A stretch of DNA of 64,000 nt from Marinobacter sp. F4218 (lineage in GTDB: Bacteria; Pseudomonadota; Gammaproteobacteria; Pseudomonadales; Oleiphilaceae). Below, piece by piece: positions 21,051 through 30,854 of the stretch. Position 1 is the first letter of the stretch. Each line of letters opens with the position of its first letter. A program made the translations under genes and the position numbers. The notes beneath the pieces are model-generated. The model saw only the letters and a program-made list of their open reading frames with translations, made no database searches and was not told the origin of the DNA. The stretch lies in NCBI RefSeq assembly GCF_019443085.1, contig NZ_JAHZIL010000004.1:1-64000 (forward strand), given 5' to 3'.

Positions 21051-21067
21051 AGTATAACGTTTATACT
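21051..21067. promoter_or_regulatory. Perfect dyad between divergent mtnA and mtaD
   Basis: AGTATAA-CGT-TTATACT is a perfect 7-3-7 inverted repeat. On each strand it contains a TATACT hexamer that could act as a -10 element for the gene in that direction; matching -35 boxes are weak. It may be an operator or a symmetric divergent promoter for the methylthioadenosine salvage genes. Confidence 0.5.
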
Positions 21068-21123
21068 TCCGCCCTACATTTTCAATGCGCGAGTTTTACG
21101 CGCCCGGCCCTGAAGGCAGGTAC

Positions 21124-22464
21124 ATGACGGCAGACACCATCACCGCAGCCGATATCCGCATCAACGCCCGTTGGCTCATTCCCATCGAACCGGAAGCAGT
21201 CGTCCTGGACAACCAGGCGGTCATTATCCAGGGGAACCGCATAGCCGCGGTGGTCTCGCAGCAGGAAGCCGACCGGCGTTTCCGTACCCGGGAAACCGTG
21301 GATCTGCCCAGTCACGCGTTGATGCCCGGCCTGATCAATCTTCATGGCCACGCCGCCATGTCGCTGTTTCGTGGCATGGCCGATGACCTGCCGTTGATGT
21401 CCTGGCTGAATGACCATATCTGGCCTGCCGAAGGCGCCTTTATCAGCGAAGCCTTCATCGCCGACGGCACCCAGCTCGCCATGGCCGAAATGCTGCGCAC
21501 TGGCACCACTACCTTCTCGGACATGTATTTCTTCCCCGAGATTGCGGCCCAGTGCGCCCACGACGCCGGCATGCGTGCCCAGATTGCTTTTCCGCTACTG
21601 GATTTCCCGACGCCTTGGGGAACAGGGCCAGAAGACTACCTCGGAAAGGGTGAGGCATTCATCCGAGACTGGCAGGACGACCCGTACATTACCCCCGCCA
21701 TAGGCCCGCATGCCCCCTACACGGTGTCGGATGCACCTCTGAAGCGTGCGATCCAGCTGTCCGCCGACACTGGCGCCCCGATCCAGATCCACCTGCACGA
21801 AACCGAATTCGAAGTTAACGAAGCCACCGAAAAGCTCGGTCAACGCCCGGTCGCACGCATGGCTGAACTGGGGCTTTTGGGCCCGAACACCCAGTGTGTC
21901 CACATGACCCAGGTAAACGACGCCGATCTGGAGACCGTCACCACGTCGGGCGCCCACGTCATTCACTGCCCGGAATCCAACCTCAAACTGGCGAGCGGCC
22001 TTTGCCCGGTGCAGAAACTGATGGATGCCGGCGTGAACGTCGCCATCGGCACCGATGGGGCCGCCAGCAACAACGATCTGGACCTCTTCGGGGAGCTACG
22101 CACGGCCGCCATGATCGCCAAGGTGGTATCGGGCGATGCCGCCGCCCTCTCGGCACATGCGGCACTGACCATGGCAACCCTGAGTGGCGCCAGGGCGTTG
22201 GGCCGCGACCACGAACTCGGTTCACTGGTGGCAGGCAAACTGGCCGACATCATCGCCGTGGACCTGAGCGATCCTTTCCTGCAACCGGTCTACGACCCGA
22301 TCTCGCACTTGGTGTACAGCAACCATGGCCGGGCAGTAAGCCATAGCTGGATTAACGGCGTACCCCAGTTACAGGACGGCCGACTCACCCGCATCGATGT
22401 CGCGGACCTGATGTTGCGCGTCGATGGCTGGAAGGAACGTATTCGCAACCAGCAGGCCCAATAA
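21124..22464 (+). CDS. mtaD: TRZ/ATZ-family amidohydrolase; probable methylthioadenosine (S-adenosylhomocysteine) deaminase
   Basis: Metal-dependent amidohydrolase of 446 residues. Metal ligands are visible in [16 protein letters not shown] (HxH-type), [21 protein letters not shown] and the final Asp of [12 protein letters not shown]. Homologues at the same locus in Pseudomonas deaminate 5'-methylthioadenosine to methylthioinosine, and the divergent mtnA supports that role. I start at [10 protein letters not shown], with AAGGCAGG upstream; an ATG 13 codons earlier is less likely. ubiG follows after 35 bases. Other amidohydrolase substrates cannot be excluded from sequence alone. Confidence 0.85.
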   Translation: MTADTITAADIRINARWLIPIEPEAVVLDNQAVIIQGNRIAAVVSQQEADRRFRTRETVDLPSHALMPGLINLHGHAAMSLFRGMADDLPLMSWLNDHIWPAEGAFISEAFIADGTQLAMAEMLRTGTTTFSDMYFFPEIAAQCAHDAGMRAQIAFPLLDFPTPWGTGPEDYLGKGEAFIRDWQDDPYITPAIGPHAPYTVSDAPLKRAIQLSADTGAPIQIHLHETEFEVNEATEKLGQRPVARMAELGLLGPNTQCVHMTQVNDADLETVTTSGAHVIHCPESNLKLASGLCPVQKLMDAGVNVAIGTDGAASNNDLDLFGELRTAAMIAKVVSGDAAALSAHAALTMATLSGARALGRDHELGSLVAGKLADIIAVDLSDPFLQPVYDPISHLVYSNHGRAVSHSWINGVPQLQDGRLTRIDVADLMLRVDGWKERIRNQQAQ

Positions 22465-22499
22465 CCGAATTCCGACAGATTGATCAGGCAGCACAGACC

Positions 22500-23216
22500 A
22501 TGACAAACCAGAACGTAGACCGGAATGAAATTGCAAAGTTTGAGGCACTGGCCAGTCGCTGGTGGGACCCCACCAGTGAATTCCGCCCCCTTCATGACAT
22601 CAACCCGCTTCGGTTGAACTACATTGACGAGCGGGTCCCTCTCGCAGGCAAACGGGTCCTGGACGTGGGCTGTGGCGGCGGCCTGCTGTCGGAGGGCATG
22701 GCCCAGCGCGGCGCCCATGTGACCGGCATTGATATGGGCGAAGCGCCCCTGTCCGTCGCGAAACTGCATGGTCTGGAAAGCGGTATCAAAGTGGACTATC
22801 GCCAAACCACCGTTGAGGATCTCGCCCAGGATGCTGACCACGCCGGCCAGTACGACGTTGTCACCTGCCTGGAGATGCTGGAACACGTGCCCGATCCGGC
22901 GTCGGTGATCCGAGCCTGCTCCACCATACTCAAACCCGGTGGTCACCTCTTCGTCTCCACCATCAACCGGAATCCGAAGTCGTTCCTGTTCGCCATCGTG
23001 GGCGCCGAGTATGTCCTGAACATGTTGCCCAAAGGCACGCACGAGTGGAAAAAGTTCATCCGTCCCTCGGAAATGTCCGACCACCTGCGCCACGCCGGGC
23101 TCGAGGTGCTGGAGTTGACGGGAATGACCTACAACCCCATCACCAAGATCTACAAGCTCGGTCGCGATGTCGATGTGAACTACCTGATGCATGCGCGAGA
23201 TACCCGCGATGCCTGA
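22500..23216 (+). CDS. ubiG: Ubiquinone biosynthesis O-methyltransferase
   Basis: SAM-dependent methyltransferase that performs both O-methylations of the ubiquinone ring. The 238 residues match UbiG. The N-terminus [11 protein letters not shown] and SAM motif [17 protein letters not shown] are diagnostic, followed by [11 protein letters not shown] (motif II/post I) and the [11 protein letters not shown] segment. It sits in a plus-strand run mtaD-ubiG-mupP-yciK, the order found in Pseudomonas, and its end overlaps the next start by 8 bases. Confidence 0.95.
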   Translation: MTNQNVDRNEIAKFEALASRWWDPTSEFRPLHDINPLRLNYIDERVPLAGKRVLDVGCGGGLLSEGMAQRGAHVTGIDMGEAPLSVAKLHGLESGIKVDYRQTTVEDLAQDADHAGQYDVVTCLEMLEHVPDPASVIRACSTILKPGGHLFVSTINRNPKSFLFAIVGAEYVLNMLPKGTHEWKKFIRPSEMSDHLRHAGLEVLELTGMTYNPITKIYKLGRDVDVNYLMHARDTRDA

Positions 23217-23871
23217 GACCGTACCCTCGGCCGTCCTGTTCGATCTTGACGGCACGCTGATCGACACGGCACCGGATTTTATCCGCTGCCTGAACCAGCT
23301 TCGCCAGCAGCATGGCCTCGCGCCACTGCCGGCCGAACACATCCGGCGCTCGGTCTCCAATGGCGCACGTGCCATGATTCGGGTCGGGTTCGGACTGGAG
23401 CCGGACCATCCGGACTACCTATCCAAGCACACCGAGTTTCTCGATCTCTACGAGGCCGGTGTCGCCATTGAGACCGCCCTGTTTGAAGGTATGGATCCGA
23501 TTCTCAGGGCGCTGGAAGCACGGAGCATTCCCTGGGGCATCGTCACCAACAAACCGGTGCGTTTTGCCGCCCCACTGGTGGAAGCGCTCGGCCTGGCACC
23601 GCGCTGTGCGGCCGTTATCTGCCCGGACCACGTCGCCCAGCGCAAACCTCACCCCGAAGCCCTGTTCCTGGCCTGCCAGGAGATCGGAGCCGATCCTGCC
23701 AGCGCTGTCTACGTGGGCGATCACGAGCGCGATATCGAAGCCGGACGTAATGCCGGCATGCGGACCATCGCCGTTCGCTACGGCTATATCGAGGAGCCGG
23801 GATCGGTTGACCTGTGGCAAGCAGACCTCGTAGCCGACACCGTCGCCGACCTGGCAAAGCTGTTACAATAA
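23209..23871 (+). CDS. mupP: HAD-superfamily phosphatase, phosphoglycolate phosphatase / MupP type
   Basis: A 220-residue HAD phosphatase with the nucleophile motif [10 protein letters not shown] (Asp12, Asp14), motif II VTNK, motif III lysine in QRKPHPEAL and motif [13 protein letters not shown]. It resembles Gph, but the position between ubiG and yciK is that of Pseudomonas MupP, the N-acetylmuramic acid 6-phosphate phosphatase of peptidoglycan recycling. The symbol therefore rests on synteny. The chosen ATG overlaps the ubiG stop by 8 bases; an ATG six codons earlier is the alternative. Confidence 0.85.
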   Translation: MPETVPSAVLFDLDGTLIDTAPDFIRCLNQLRQQHGLAPLPAEHIRRSVSNGARAMIRVGFGLEPDHPDYLSKHTEFLDLYEAGVAIETALFEGMDPILRALEARSIPWGIVTNKPVRFAAPLVEALGLAPRCAAVICPDHVAQRKPHPEALFLACQEIGADPASAVYVGDHERDIEAGRNAGMRTIAVRYGYIEEPGSVDLWQADLVADTVADLAKLLQ

Positions 23872-23921
23872 AACCAGATTTGAATCCCTACCCGGTAACC
23901 GCCTGACACGGAGAACAGGTT

Positions 23922-24671
23922 ATGCAAGATTACCAAGCCCCCGCCGATTTGCTGCGAGACCGCATTATTATGGTGACCGGTGCCGGCAGTGGAATTGGCC
24001 GGGCCGCAGCTATTGCCTACGCTGCCCATGGCGCAACCGTGATCCTGGTGGGCCGCACCGTTTCCAAACTGGAATCGGTGTACGACGAAATCGAAGCCGC
24101 CGGACACCCCAAGCCCGCCATCGTGCCGATGAACTTTGAAGGCGCAGCGGTCAAGGAGTATGAGGAGCTGGCCATGACACTCGAGGAAAACTTCGAGCGC
24201 CTGGACGGCATCCTACACAATGCCGCCATTCTCGGTGACCGCAGTCCCATTGAGCTGTACGATCCCGAGGTCTGGAACAAGGTGTTGCACGTCAACGCGA
24301 CGGCGCCCTTCCTTCTCAGCCGGGCCATGATCCCGTTGCTGCGCAAATCCACCGACGCCTCGGTGATCTTCACGTCCTCGGGCGTGGGCCGCAAGGCCAA
24401 AGCCTATTGGGGCGCCTACGCGGTGTCCAAGTTTGCGGTTGAGGGTCTGAGCCAGCTGATGGCCGACGAGCTGGATGACGAACGCCATAATGTGCGTGTG
24501 AACAGTCTGAATCCGGGTGCGACCCGTACCAACATGAGAGCCCGGGCGTATCCGGCCGAGAACCCGCAGCAGAATCCCGCGCCGGAAGACCTGATGCCGA
24601 TCTACCTGTATCTCATGGGCAAGGACAGTCACGGTGTGACTGGCCAGCAACTGGACGCGCAGCCCAAGTAA
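23922..24671 (+). CDS. yciK: YciK-family short-chain oxidoreductase
   Basis: Classical short-chain dehydrogenase of 249 residues: the Rossmann motif VTGAGSGIGRAAAIAYA follows MVTG, LHNAAILGDRSP is the NNAG equivalent, Ser lies in IFTSSGVGR and the catalytic YAVSKFAVEG gives Tyr-Lys. Substrate unknown; YciK proteins are conserved but uncharacterised. The ribosome-binding site GGAG is 8 bases upstream. The stop overlaps the start of the glutaredoxin-like gene by one base (TAATG), so the two are coupled. Confidence 0.92.
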   Translation: MQDYQAPADLLRDRIIMVTGAGSGIGRAAAIAYAAHGATVILVGRTVSKLESVYDEIEAAGHPKPAIVPMNFEGAAVKEYEELAMTLEENFERLDGILHNAAILGDRSPIELYDPEVWNKVLHVNATAPFLLSRAMIPLLRKSTDASVIFTSSGVGRKAKAYWGAYAVSKFAVEGLSQLMADELDDERHNVRVNSLNPGATRTNMRARAYPAENPQQNPAPEDLMPIYLYLMGKDSHGVTGQQLDAQPK

Positions 24672-24904
24672 TGGAACTGCTGTTTTATACAACGACCCAA
24701 TGCCACCTGTGCGAGTTGGCCGAAGCCCTGCTGGTGAACACGCCCATGCCGGCGCCAATACCAGTCGACGTGGTGGATATTGCCCAGTCCGAAGAGCTGG
24801 TCGAGCGTTACGGCACACGCATCCCGGTGCTGCGCCGCAACGACACCGGTGCGGAGCTGGACTGGCCATTTACCAGGGATCAGTTACTCACGTTTCTTCA
24901 ATGA
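24671..24904 (+). CDS. Glutaredoxin-family (thioredoxin-fold) small protein
   Basis: A 77-residue thioredoxin-fold protein beginning MELLFYTTTQCHLCELAEAL. The CHLC dithiol at positions 12-15 replaces CPYC, and the cis-Pro occurs in GTRIPVLRR, which defines the DUF836/glutaredoxin-like family. It is likely a small redox protein of unknown client. It is translationally coupled to yciK and followed closely by yaaA. Confidence 0.87.
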   Translation: MELLFYTTTQCHLCELAEALLVNTPMPAPIPVDVVDIAQSEELVERYGTRIPVLRRNDTGAELDWPFTRDQLLTFLQ

Positions 24905-24916
24905 GGATTGCCTGAC

Positions 24917-25690
24917 ATGCTAATGGTCATTTCCCCCGCCAAGACCCTCGACTATGAGAGTCCCCTGGCCACGGAAACCTTCACCCAACCGGATTTTCTC
25001 GATGACGCCTGCGAGCTGATCGATCAGCTCAAAGAGCTGGAACCCCATCAGGTCAGCAACCTGATGGGCATCAGCGACAAGCTCGGCCAACTCAACGCCG
25101 AGCGGTTCCGGACCTGGCACACACCGTTCACGCCAGACAACGCCCGCCAGGCTATCCTGGCTTTCAAGGGAGATGTCTACACAGGCCTCGATGCCGAGAG
25201 TTTCAGTGAGGACGAGTTCGCGTTCGCCCATAAGCATCTGCGGATGCTGTCGGGGCTGTATGGCATCCTGAAACCGCTGGATCTGATGCAACCCTACCGG
25301 CTGGAAATGGGTACCAAGTTTGAGAATCGCCGGGGCAAGGATCTCTATGCGTTCTGGGGCAACCGGATTACCGATGAGATCAACCGCCTGCTGGCCGCAG
25401 ACGACGGCGTACTGGTCAACCTGGCATCGAATGAGTACTTCAGGAGCGTCCGGAAGAAGGACCTGGACGCGAGACTGGTCACGCCCCAGTTCAAGGATTG
25501 GAAAAACGGCCAGTACAAGATGATCAGTTTCTACGCCAAGAAAGCCCGTGGCCTGATGTGCCGTTTTGCAATCCAGAACCGGATCACCCAGGCCGATGAC
25601 CTCAAGGGCTTTAACCTTGAGGGCTACTACTTCAGCGAAGACCAATCCGACAAGAACAACTGGGTTTTCCTGCGGGACGAACAACCGTAA
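24917..25690 (+). CDS. yaaA: Peroxide stress protein YaaA (DUF328)
   Basis: A 257-residue protein of the YaaA/DUF328 family, recognised from [17 protein letters not shown] and the conserved NLASNEYF and [10 protein letters not shown] segments. In E. coli YaaA lowers free iron and protects DNA during peroxide stress, and it has a DNA-binding fold. The ATG gives exactly the family length; a TTG three codons upstream is possible. GAGG lies 9 bases upstream of the chosen start. It is in a run with the glutaredoxin-like gene and the DUF2788 protein. Confidence 0.94.
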   Translation: MLMVISPAKTLDYESPLATETFTQPDFLDDACELIDQLKELEPHQVSNLMGISDKLGQLNAERFRTWHTPFTPDNARQAILAFKGDVYTGLDAESFSEDEFAFAHKHLRMLSGLYGILKPLDLMQPYRLEMGTKFENRRGKDLYAFWGNRITDEINRLLAADDGVLVNLASNEYFRSVRKKDLDARLVTPQFKDWKNGQYKMISFYAKKARGLMCRFAIQNRITQADDLKGFNLEGYYFSEDQSDKNNWVFLRDEQP

Positions 25691-25720
25691 ATCCCCTTAA
25701 AAACCAGGATCCTGTTTAAA

Positions 25721-25921
25721 ATGAACGAAGCAGTCTTTTCCCAGATCGCCATGCTGGTGCTTCTGACCGGACTTATTGTCTGGATGGGCATCATCGTGTG
25801 GGATCTTGCCAAGAAATCCAGGGCGGGCAAGTTTGGCACCCTCGCCCTGTTTATCGTGCTCGGTGCCGGCGTGGTGGGCTTTATCGTCAAGACGGTCATG
25901 GTAGAAATCATGAACCTCTGA
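25721..25921 (+). CDS. DUF2788 small membrane protein
   Basis: A 66-residue protein with two predicted transmembrane segments, about residues 7-28 (AMLVLLTGLIVWMGIIVW) and 40-60 (TLALFIVLGAGVVGFIVK), joined by a basic loop KKSRAGK. It matches DUF2788, a family found next to yaaA in marine gammaproteobacteria. No function is known. AGGA lies upstream of the ATG, and the gene probably shares the yaaA transcript. Confidence 0.85.
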   Translation: MNEAVFSQIAMLVLLTGLIVWMGIIVWDLAKKSRAGKFGTLALFIVLGAGVVGFIVKTVMVEIMNL

Positions 25922-26017
25922 CGCCTGTGTAGCCACTTTACGGCCACCAACCGTGGCCGTATCATCCCCGCCTCTCTACGTTTCCTGAACCGTCTATAAC
26001 AGCAAGGATCAAACCTG

Positions 26018-26944
26018 ATGTGGTTTCGTAATGCCCGTGTCTTCCGTTTCACCAAACCGTTTGATATCTCAGCCGAAGAGCTCGAAGAAAAACTGCAGGC
26101 CGACGCCTTCAAGCCCTGCGGCCCCCAGGAAACCAGTCGCCAGGGCTGGGTCCCGCCACTGGGCAAGCACGGAGAGCAACTGGTTCACAGCGCCGGCGGC
26201 TACCACCTGATTGCCCTGCGCAAGGAAGAAAAGATTCTGCCCGGCGCCGTGGTGAAGGAGGCAGTGGAAGAAAAGGCGGAGGCCATCGAAATTGATCAGG
26301 GTCGCAAGGTCCGCCGCAAGGAAAAAGACGAGATCAAGGAACAGGTCATGCTGGAAATGCTGCCCCAGGCCTTTTCCAAAAATCGGCGCGGTTTTGCTTA
26401 CCTTGCCCCGAAGGATGGCGTTATCGTGGTGGACGCAGGCTCCGCCAAGCAGGCTGAGGATCTTGCCTCCACCCTGCGCAAAAGCCTGGGGTCTCTGCCC
26501 GTACGCCCACCGGCTGTAGAGCAGGCTCCGGCTTTTACCTTCACCGGCTGGTTGAACGAGACCATTGACCTGCCCAGCCAGGTGGTTCTTGGCAACGAGT
26601 GCGAACTGAAGGATCCGTCCGAGGACGGCGGTGTGGTGCGCTGCAAGGGATTGGACCTGAAGGCGGGCGAGATCCGGAACCATCTGGACGCCGGCATGCA
26701 GGTCACCAAACTGTCCCTGACCTGGGACGATAACGTGTCCTTCGTGCTCGACGAGGAACTGGGGATTCGCCGCCTGAAATTCGGGGAAACCCTGCAGGAC
26801 CAGTTGGATGACGTGGACGTGGACGACGCCGTGGCCAAGTTCGACGCCGCATTCACCCTGATGACCCTTGAGCTTTCGCGGCTGATTCCGGGCCTGTTGG
26901 AGGCCATGGGCGGCGAGGACCGCTCAGCCATCGTCGAGGAATAA
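26018..26944 (+). CDS. rdgC: Recombination-associated protein RdgC
   Basis: A 308-residue RdgC protein, recognised from MWFRNARVFRFTKPFD, the GWVPPLG segment and the C-terminal half with LSLTWDDNVSFVL. RdgC forms a ring-shaped dimer that binds double-stranded DNA non-specifically and restrains RecA. AAGGA precedes the ATG. It converges on the Pat-like gene; a hairpin spans the junction. Together with recX this places two RecA modulators within 17 kb. Confidence 0.95.
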   Translation: MWFRNARVFRFTKPFDISAEELEEKLQADAFKPCGPQETSRQGWVPPLGKHGEQLVHSAGGYHLIALRKEEKILPGAVVKEAVEEKAEAIEIDQGRKVRRKEKDEIKEQVMLEMLPQAFSKNRRGFAYLAPKDGVIVVDAGSAKQAEDLASTLRKSLGSLPVRPPAVEQAPAFTFTGWLNETIDLPSQVVLGNECELKDPSEDGGVVRCKGLDLKAGEIRNHLDAGMQVTKLSLTWDDNVSFVLDEELGIRRLKFGETLQDQLDDVDVDDAVAKFDAAFTLMTLELSRLIPGLLEAMGGEDRSAIVEE

Positions 26945-26957
26945 CCTTCGGGATCGG

Positions 26958-26978
26958 GAGCGTCCCTAGTGGACGCTC
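26958..26978. terminator. Hairpin between convergent rdgC and the Pat-like gene
   Basis: GAGCGTCC (26958-26965) and GGACGCTC (26971-26978) form an 8-base stem with a 5-base loop. It begins 13 bases after the rdgC stop and covers the last codons of the opposing gene. No clear T-run, so it may be weak or act only as a 3'-end structure. Confidence 0.5.
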
Positions 26979-29710
26979 TTGCCCAGTCGTTCCCGCTGCC
27001 AGTCTTTCTCCGGCTCGTTGAGCACCAGGCGCAGGTCCATCACCTCTTCTTCCGGGTTGTACTTGATCTCGAATCCGAGATGCTCGGCCAACTGCAGCAT
27101 GGGCCGATTGTCAGGCAGCACATCACCAACCATCTCGACAGTTCCGCGGCTGCGGCAGTAGTCGATCATCTTCTGCATCAGTGCCACTCCCAGGCCCTCG
27201 CCTTTCATCCGGTCATGCACCATCACTGCAAACTCGCATTGCAGATTGTCGGCGTCGGTCCAGGTCCGCACCGTGCCCAGGGTTTCTTCCCCTTCGCCGT
27301 CTTCTCTCGGCGCATTCGCAATGAATACCATCTCCCGGTCGTAATCGATTTGCACCATCTGGGCGACGTCTTCGCGGGAAAAATGCTTGCGATACTGGAA
27401 GAAACGGTAGCGAATGGACTCCGGGGACTGAAGTTCGTGGAACGCCCGGTGGGCAGGTTCGTCTTCGGCCAGCACAGGGCGAATGATGACCCGGCGCCCC
27501 GACTTCGGCAGTACGATCCACTCCTCCAGTTCCCTCGGGTATGGCTGAATGATCGGTTTACCCGGTTTTTCGGCCAGGTTGATGGCGATATTGACGGCCA
27601 CAGCCCCCTGCTCGTTGAACAACAGAGGCGAGATTTCCAGCCCCTGAATCTCGGGAATATCGATCACAATCTGGGACAGGGTCACCAGGGTTTCGGACAC
27701 CGCACGAATATCCTCTTCCGGCTTCAGGCTGTGCTCTTTCAGCAGCTTGTACATGTAGGTCCGGCGCAGCAGTTCCCTCGCCAGCACCATGTTCAGGGGC
27801 GGTAACGCAATCTGGCGGTCCGTCATCACATTGATCTGCGCGCCGGCCGCACCGCACACCACCAGCGGGCCAAACACCGGATCCCGGGTGATGCCGACGC
27901 TGAACTCAATGCCGCCGACGTGCTGGTAGGAACGCTGCACAGCGAAGCCCAGAAATCCGCTTTCCGGGAAATGCGACTGGTACTCTTCCATCAGATAGCG
28001 ACAGCCATCCATGATGGCGGCCTCGCTGTTCAGTTTTTGGATTGTGCCCTTGTATCGGCGCTGGGTCGGACTGAGGTCAAGGAAGGGGTGACAACCCTGC
28101 TCGTGGATGATGGTGATATCAACCGGTCGCCGTTCCACCGCAAAGACCTCCAGTACCTCTTCCATGTCGTCGCAGTACATGGTTTCGATGGTGCTGATGC
28201 CGTAATCCTCGATCAGGTCCCGGGCCTCCCGATTGGACAGATGCTTGCGACCGTTGCGCAAGGCCTTCATCACCACGCGGCGGGTGTGGCTGCGATCGGC
28301 GAAATGATCGGTGAAGGACTCGGGAGTCTCCGTCAGCAGGCGCTGGACTCGTTGATGCTTCACGTGCTGCATGAACGCCATGACCGCCTTCTCCGGATTG
28401 AAGAAGGACGGTAACCCGGCCCGGTAAAACTCTTCCCGGGAGTCCATGACCGTGCTTTGGCCAAGCCAACAGGTAAACACATTCAGTCGCGTGCCCTTGG
28501 AGGCCTGCACCACGGCATCGGCAATCTGCAGGCTGTCTTCCGTCAGACTGGGCGCGTACATCACCAGAACGTTGGCCACTTCCGGATCCTTGGCAAGAAT
28601 CCTGATCGCCTTACCGTAGAGTTCCGGTGAGGCGTCATAGTTGAGATCGATGGGGTTGCGCCGGGTCCAGTAGGGCGGCAACAACTCCGCCAGTGCGTCG
28701 ATGCTTTGCTCCGACAACTCCGCCAGCTCCCCGCCCAGGTCCGCCAGGCGGTCAACCGCAAGCACGCCCGGCCCTACCCCATTGGCCATGATCGCCAGCG
28801 TCTCCCGGCGCAAAGGCCGCATCCGCGTGAGGGTTTCAAGGGCATCGAACATCTGGCCCAGACCATCCACCCTCAACACACCGGCGCGCTGAAGCATGGC
28901 GTCGTAGATCGGATCGCTGCGGGTCAGACCGTCCGGAAGTTCATGGGGAAACCATTCGGATTCCGGTACCCGACCGGATTTCACTGCGATCACCGGCTTG
29001 GTCCGGGAGGCCACCCTCACCGCAGACATGAAGCGACGCGGGTTGGGGATGTTTTCGATGTGCAGCAGGATGGCCCGGGTCTGGGTGTCCTGGGCCAGAT
29101 AATCGATCAGGTCGTCGTGATCGATGTCCATGCCGTCACCGAGGGTCAGGAAATAGGAGAACCCCACGCCCCGGGCAAAGGCCCAGTCAATAACGGAGCT
29201 GGCAATGGTGCCGGATTGGCCAACGAACGCAACCCGGCCCGGGATCGCCCCCATGTGGGCGTAGGTGGCATTCAGGCTCCGGGCGGGCACCATAAGCCCG
29301 ATCGTGTTCGGGCCCAGTACCCGAATGCCGGTCTCCCGGGCCGCTTCACGTACCGAGTACATGAGCGGTTGCCCGGTTTTACTGTGGGTCCGGGACATAC
29401 CGCCGGTCATCACGATTGCGGTACGGACACCCGCCTCTCCCAGCCGCTTGATGGTCTTGGCAACGGTGTCCGGGGGCGTACAGACAATGGCGAGATCCGG
29501 CGAGAAATCCATCTTGGAGACTTTTCTGACGCAGGGGACCCCGTGCACATTGTCATAATCGTTCTGGTTTACCACCAACAGCTTACCCGGGTAGCCACCG
29601 CCCATCAGATTCCGCAACACCATACCGCCGAGACTGTCCGCCCGCTCAGACGCACCGACAACCACAATGGAGTCGGGATTAAACAGACTTTCCAGATATC
29701 GGGTGCTCAA
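26966..29710 (-). CDS. Pat/PatZ-like protein: acyl-CoA synthetase (NDP-forming) domains fused to a GNAT acetyltransferase
   Basis: A 914-residue cytosolic protein. In order: CoA-binding domain (IVVVGASERADSLGG, residues 14-28), succinyl-CoA-ligase-like domain, ATP-grasp_5 domain at about 470-690, and a C-terminal GNAT domain at about 735-890 (GEGLGVALMQKMIDYCR). This layout defines the Pat lysine acetyltransferases that silence acetyl-CoA synthetase. The region that in true ADP-forming synthetases reads HTG-LAG is here FPHELPDGL, so ligase activity may be lost. The start is a TTG with AGGAG 7 bases upstream. Targets are inferred from the family. Confidence 0.9.
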   Translation of the reverse strand: MSTRYLESLFNPDSIVVVGASERADSLGGMVLRNLMGGGYPGKLLVVNQNDYDNVHGVPCVRKVSKMDFSPDLAIVCTPPDTVAKTIKRLGEAGVRTAIVMTGGMSRTHSKTGQPLMYSVREAARETGIRVLGPNTIGLMVPARSLNATYAHMGAIPGRVAFVGQSGTIASSVIDWAFARGVGFSYFLTLGDGMDIDHDDLIDYLAQDTQTRAILLHIENIPNPRRFMSAVRVASRTKPVIAVKSGRVPESEWFPHELPDGLTRSDPIYDAMLQRAGVLRVDGLGQMFDALETLTRMRPLRRETLAIMANGVGPGVLAVDRLADLGGELAELSEQSIDALAELLPPYWTRRNPIDLNYDASPELYGKAIRILAKDPEVANVLVMYAPSLTEDSLQIADAVVQASKGTRLNVFTCWLGQSTVMDSREEFYRAGLPSFFNPEKAVMAFMQHVKHQRVQRLLTETPESFTDHFADRSHTRRVVMKALRNGRKHLSNREARDLIEDYGISTIETMYCDDMEEVLEVFAVERRPVDITIIHEQGCHPFLDLSPTQRRYKGTIQKLNSEAAIMDGCRYLMEEYQSHFPESGFLGFAVQRSYQHVGGIEFSVGITRDPVFGPLVVCGAAGAQINVMTDRQIALPPLNMVLARELLRRTYMYKLLKEHSLKPEEDIRAVSETLVTLSQIVIDIPEIQGLEISPLLFNEQGAVAVNIAINLAEKPGKPIIQPYPRELEEWIVLPKSGRRVIIRPVLAEDEPAHRAFHELQSPESIRYRFFQYRKHFSREDVAQMVQIDYDREMVFIANAPREDGEGEETLGTVRTWTDADNLQCEFAVMVHDRMKGEGLGVALMQKMIDYCRSRGTVEMVGDVLPDNRPMLQLAEHLGFEIKYNPEEEVMDLRLVLNEPEKDWQRERLGKSVH

Positions 29711-29920
29711 GCTGGCTCTCCTTGGACGCCGCCCCCGAGGCCGCGCAGGTGATAATGTAACTAAATCAGGTCACTTATGAGTGTACATCTTATCTTAGGT
29801 GGAGATTAATTGATGTAAAACGACTATCGCTGCCATTACGACCAAAGAAACACGGCAGCCGGGATTGTTCCCTGATAACATTGATGAAAACAAAAGCAGA
29901 TTCAGGGCGTTCAGAGGCGT

Positions 29921-30847
29921 ATGACCACGGCATTTTTTTCTCATGATGACTTTATGAAACACAACATGGGCCCGGAACACCCGGAATGCCCTGAGCGCAT
30001 CACAGCCATCCTCAGTCACATCGCAGAAACCAATCTTGAGCAGGACCTCGACTGGGTCCGCCCCGAAGAAATCACCCGTGACCAGCTGCTGACCGTTCAT
30101 CCCGAAAAGTACCTGCACCAGCTCGACTTGATGCAACCGACCCGGGGCCGGGTATTCACCGATCCCGATACCGCCATGATGCCGGACACCCTGCGGGCCG
30201 CCCGCCTCGCCGCCGGCGCGAACATCCAGGCCGTGGACATGGTCATGAGCAGCCAGGTTACCAACGCCTTTGTCTGCGCTCGTCCCCCGGGTCATCACGC
30301 CGAACGCAGCAAATCCATGGGTTTCTGCTTCTACAACAACGTGGCCCTGGCCGCGATGCGCGCCCTTACCTTCCATCAGCTGGATCGGGTGGCCATCATT
30401 GATTTTGACGTGCACCAGGGCAATGGCACGGTGGATATCGTCGGAGGGGATGAGCGCATTCTCATGTGCTCCAGCTTTCAGCACCCGTTCTATCCACACT
30501 CGCACGTGCACCGGCAAGCGCCAAACATTATCAACGCACCGATTGAAGCGGGCTGCGCCGCGATTGAATACCGCAAGGCTGTCGAGTCGGCCTGGGTCAA
30601 GAAACTGCAGGACTTCAAACCTCAGGTTATCCTGATCTCGGCCGGGTTCGATGGCCACCGGCTGGACCCGATGGCCGAACTGAATCTCGAAGTGGATGAC
30701 TATCGCTGGTTAACGGAAATGATTGTCAGCGTAGCCAGTGACCACGCCAATGACCGGATCATTTCAACGCTGGAGGGGGGCTACAGCCTGAAGGCCCTGG
30801 GCGAGAGTGTGACGGCTCATCTTGAAGTACTGAACTCCGTCTACTGA
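29921..30847 (+). CDS. Histone-deacetylase-family protein (acetoin utilisation/deacetylase AcuC-like)
   Basis: A 308-residue zinc-dependent deacetylase fold. Conserved elements include GPEHPECPERI, RPPGHHAERSKSMGFCFYNN with the active His pair, and the zinc site DFDVHQGNGT. Bacterial members act on acetyl-lysine, acetylpolyamines or acetoin-related substrates; the substrate here is unknown. It lies divergently next to the Pat-like acetyltransferase gene, which suggests, without proof, an acetylation/deacetylation pair. The 210-base region between them has no clear consensus promoter. Confidence 0.9.
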   Translation: MTTAFFSHDDFMKHNMGPEHPECPERITAILSHIAETNLEQDLDWVRPEEITRDQLLTVHPEKYLHQLDLMQPTRGRVFTDPDTAMMPDTLRAARLAAGANIQAVDMVMSSQVTNAFVCARPPGHHAERSKSMGFCFYNNVALAAMRALTFHQLDRVAIIDFDVHQGNGTVDIVGGDERILMCSSFQHPFYPHSHVHRQAPNIINAPIEAGCAAIEYRKAVESAWVKKLQDFKPQVILISAGFDGHRLDPMAELNLEVDDYRWLTEMIVSVASDHANDRIISTLEGGYSLKALGESVTAHLEVLNSVY

Positions 30848-30854
30848 ACCGGAC

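Noticed and set aside
28706..29752. Plus-strand open frame of 348 codons
   Set aside because: Antisense to the Pat-like gene; no ribosome-binding site and no recognisable motif.
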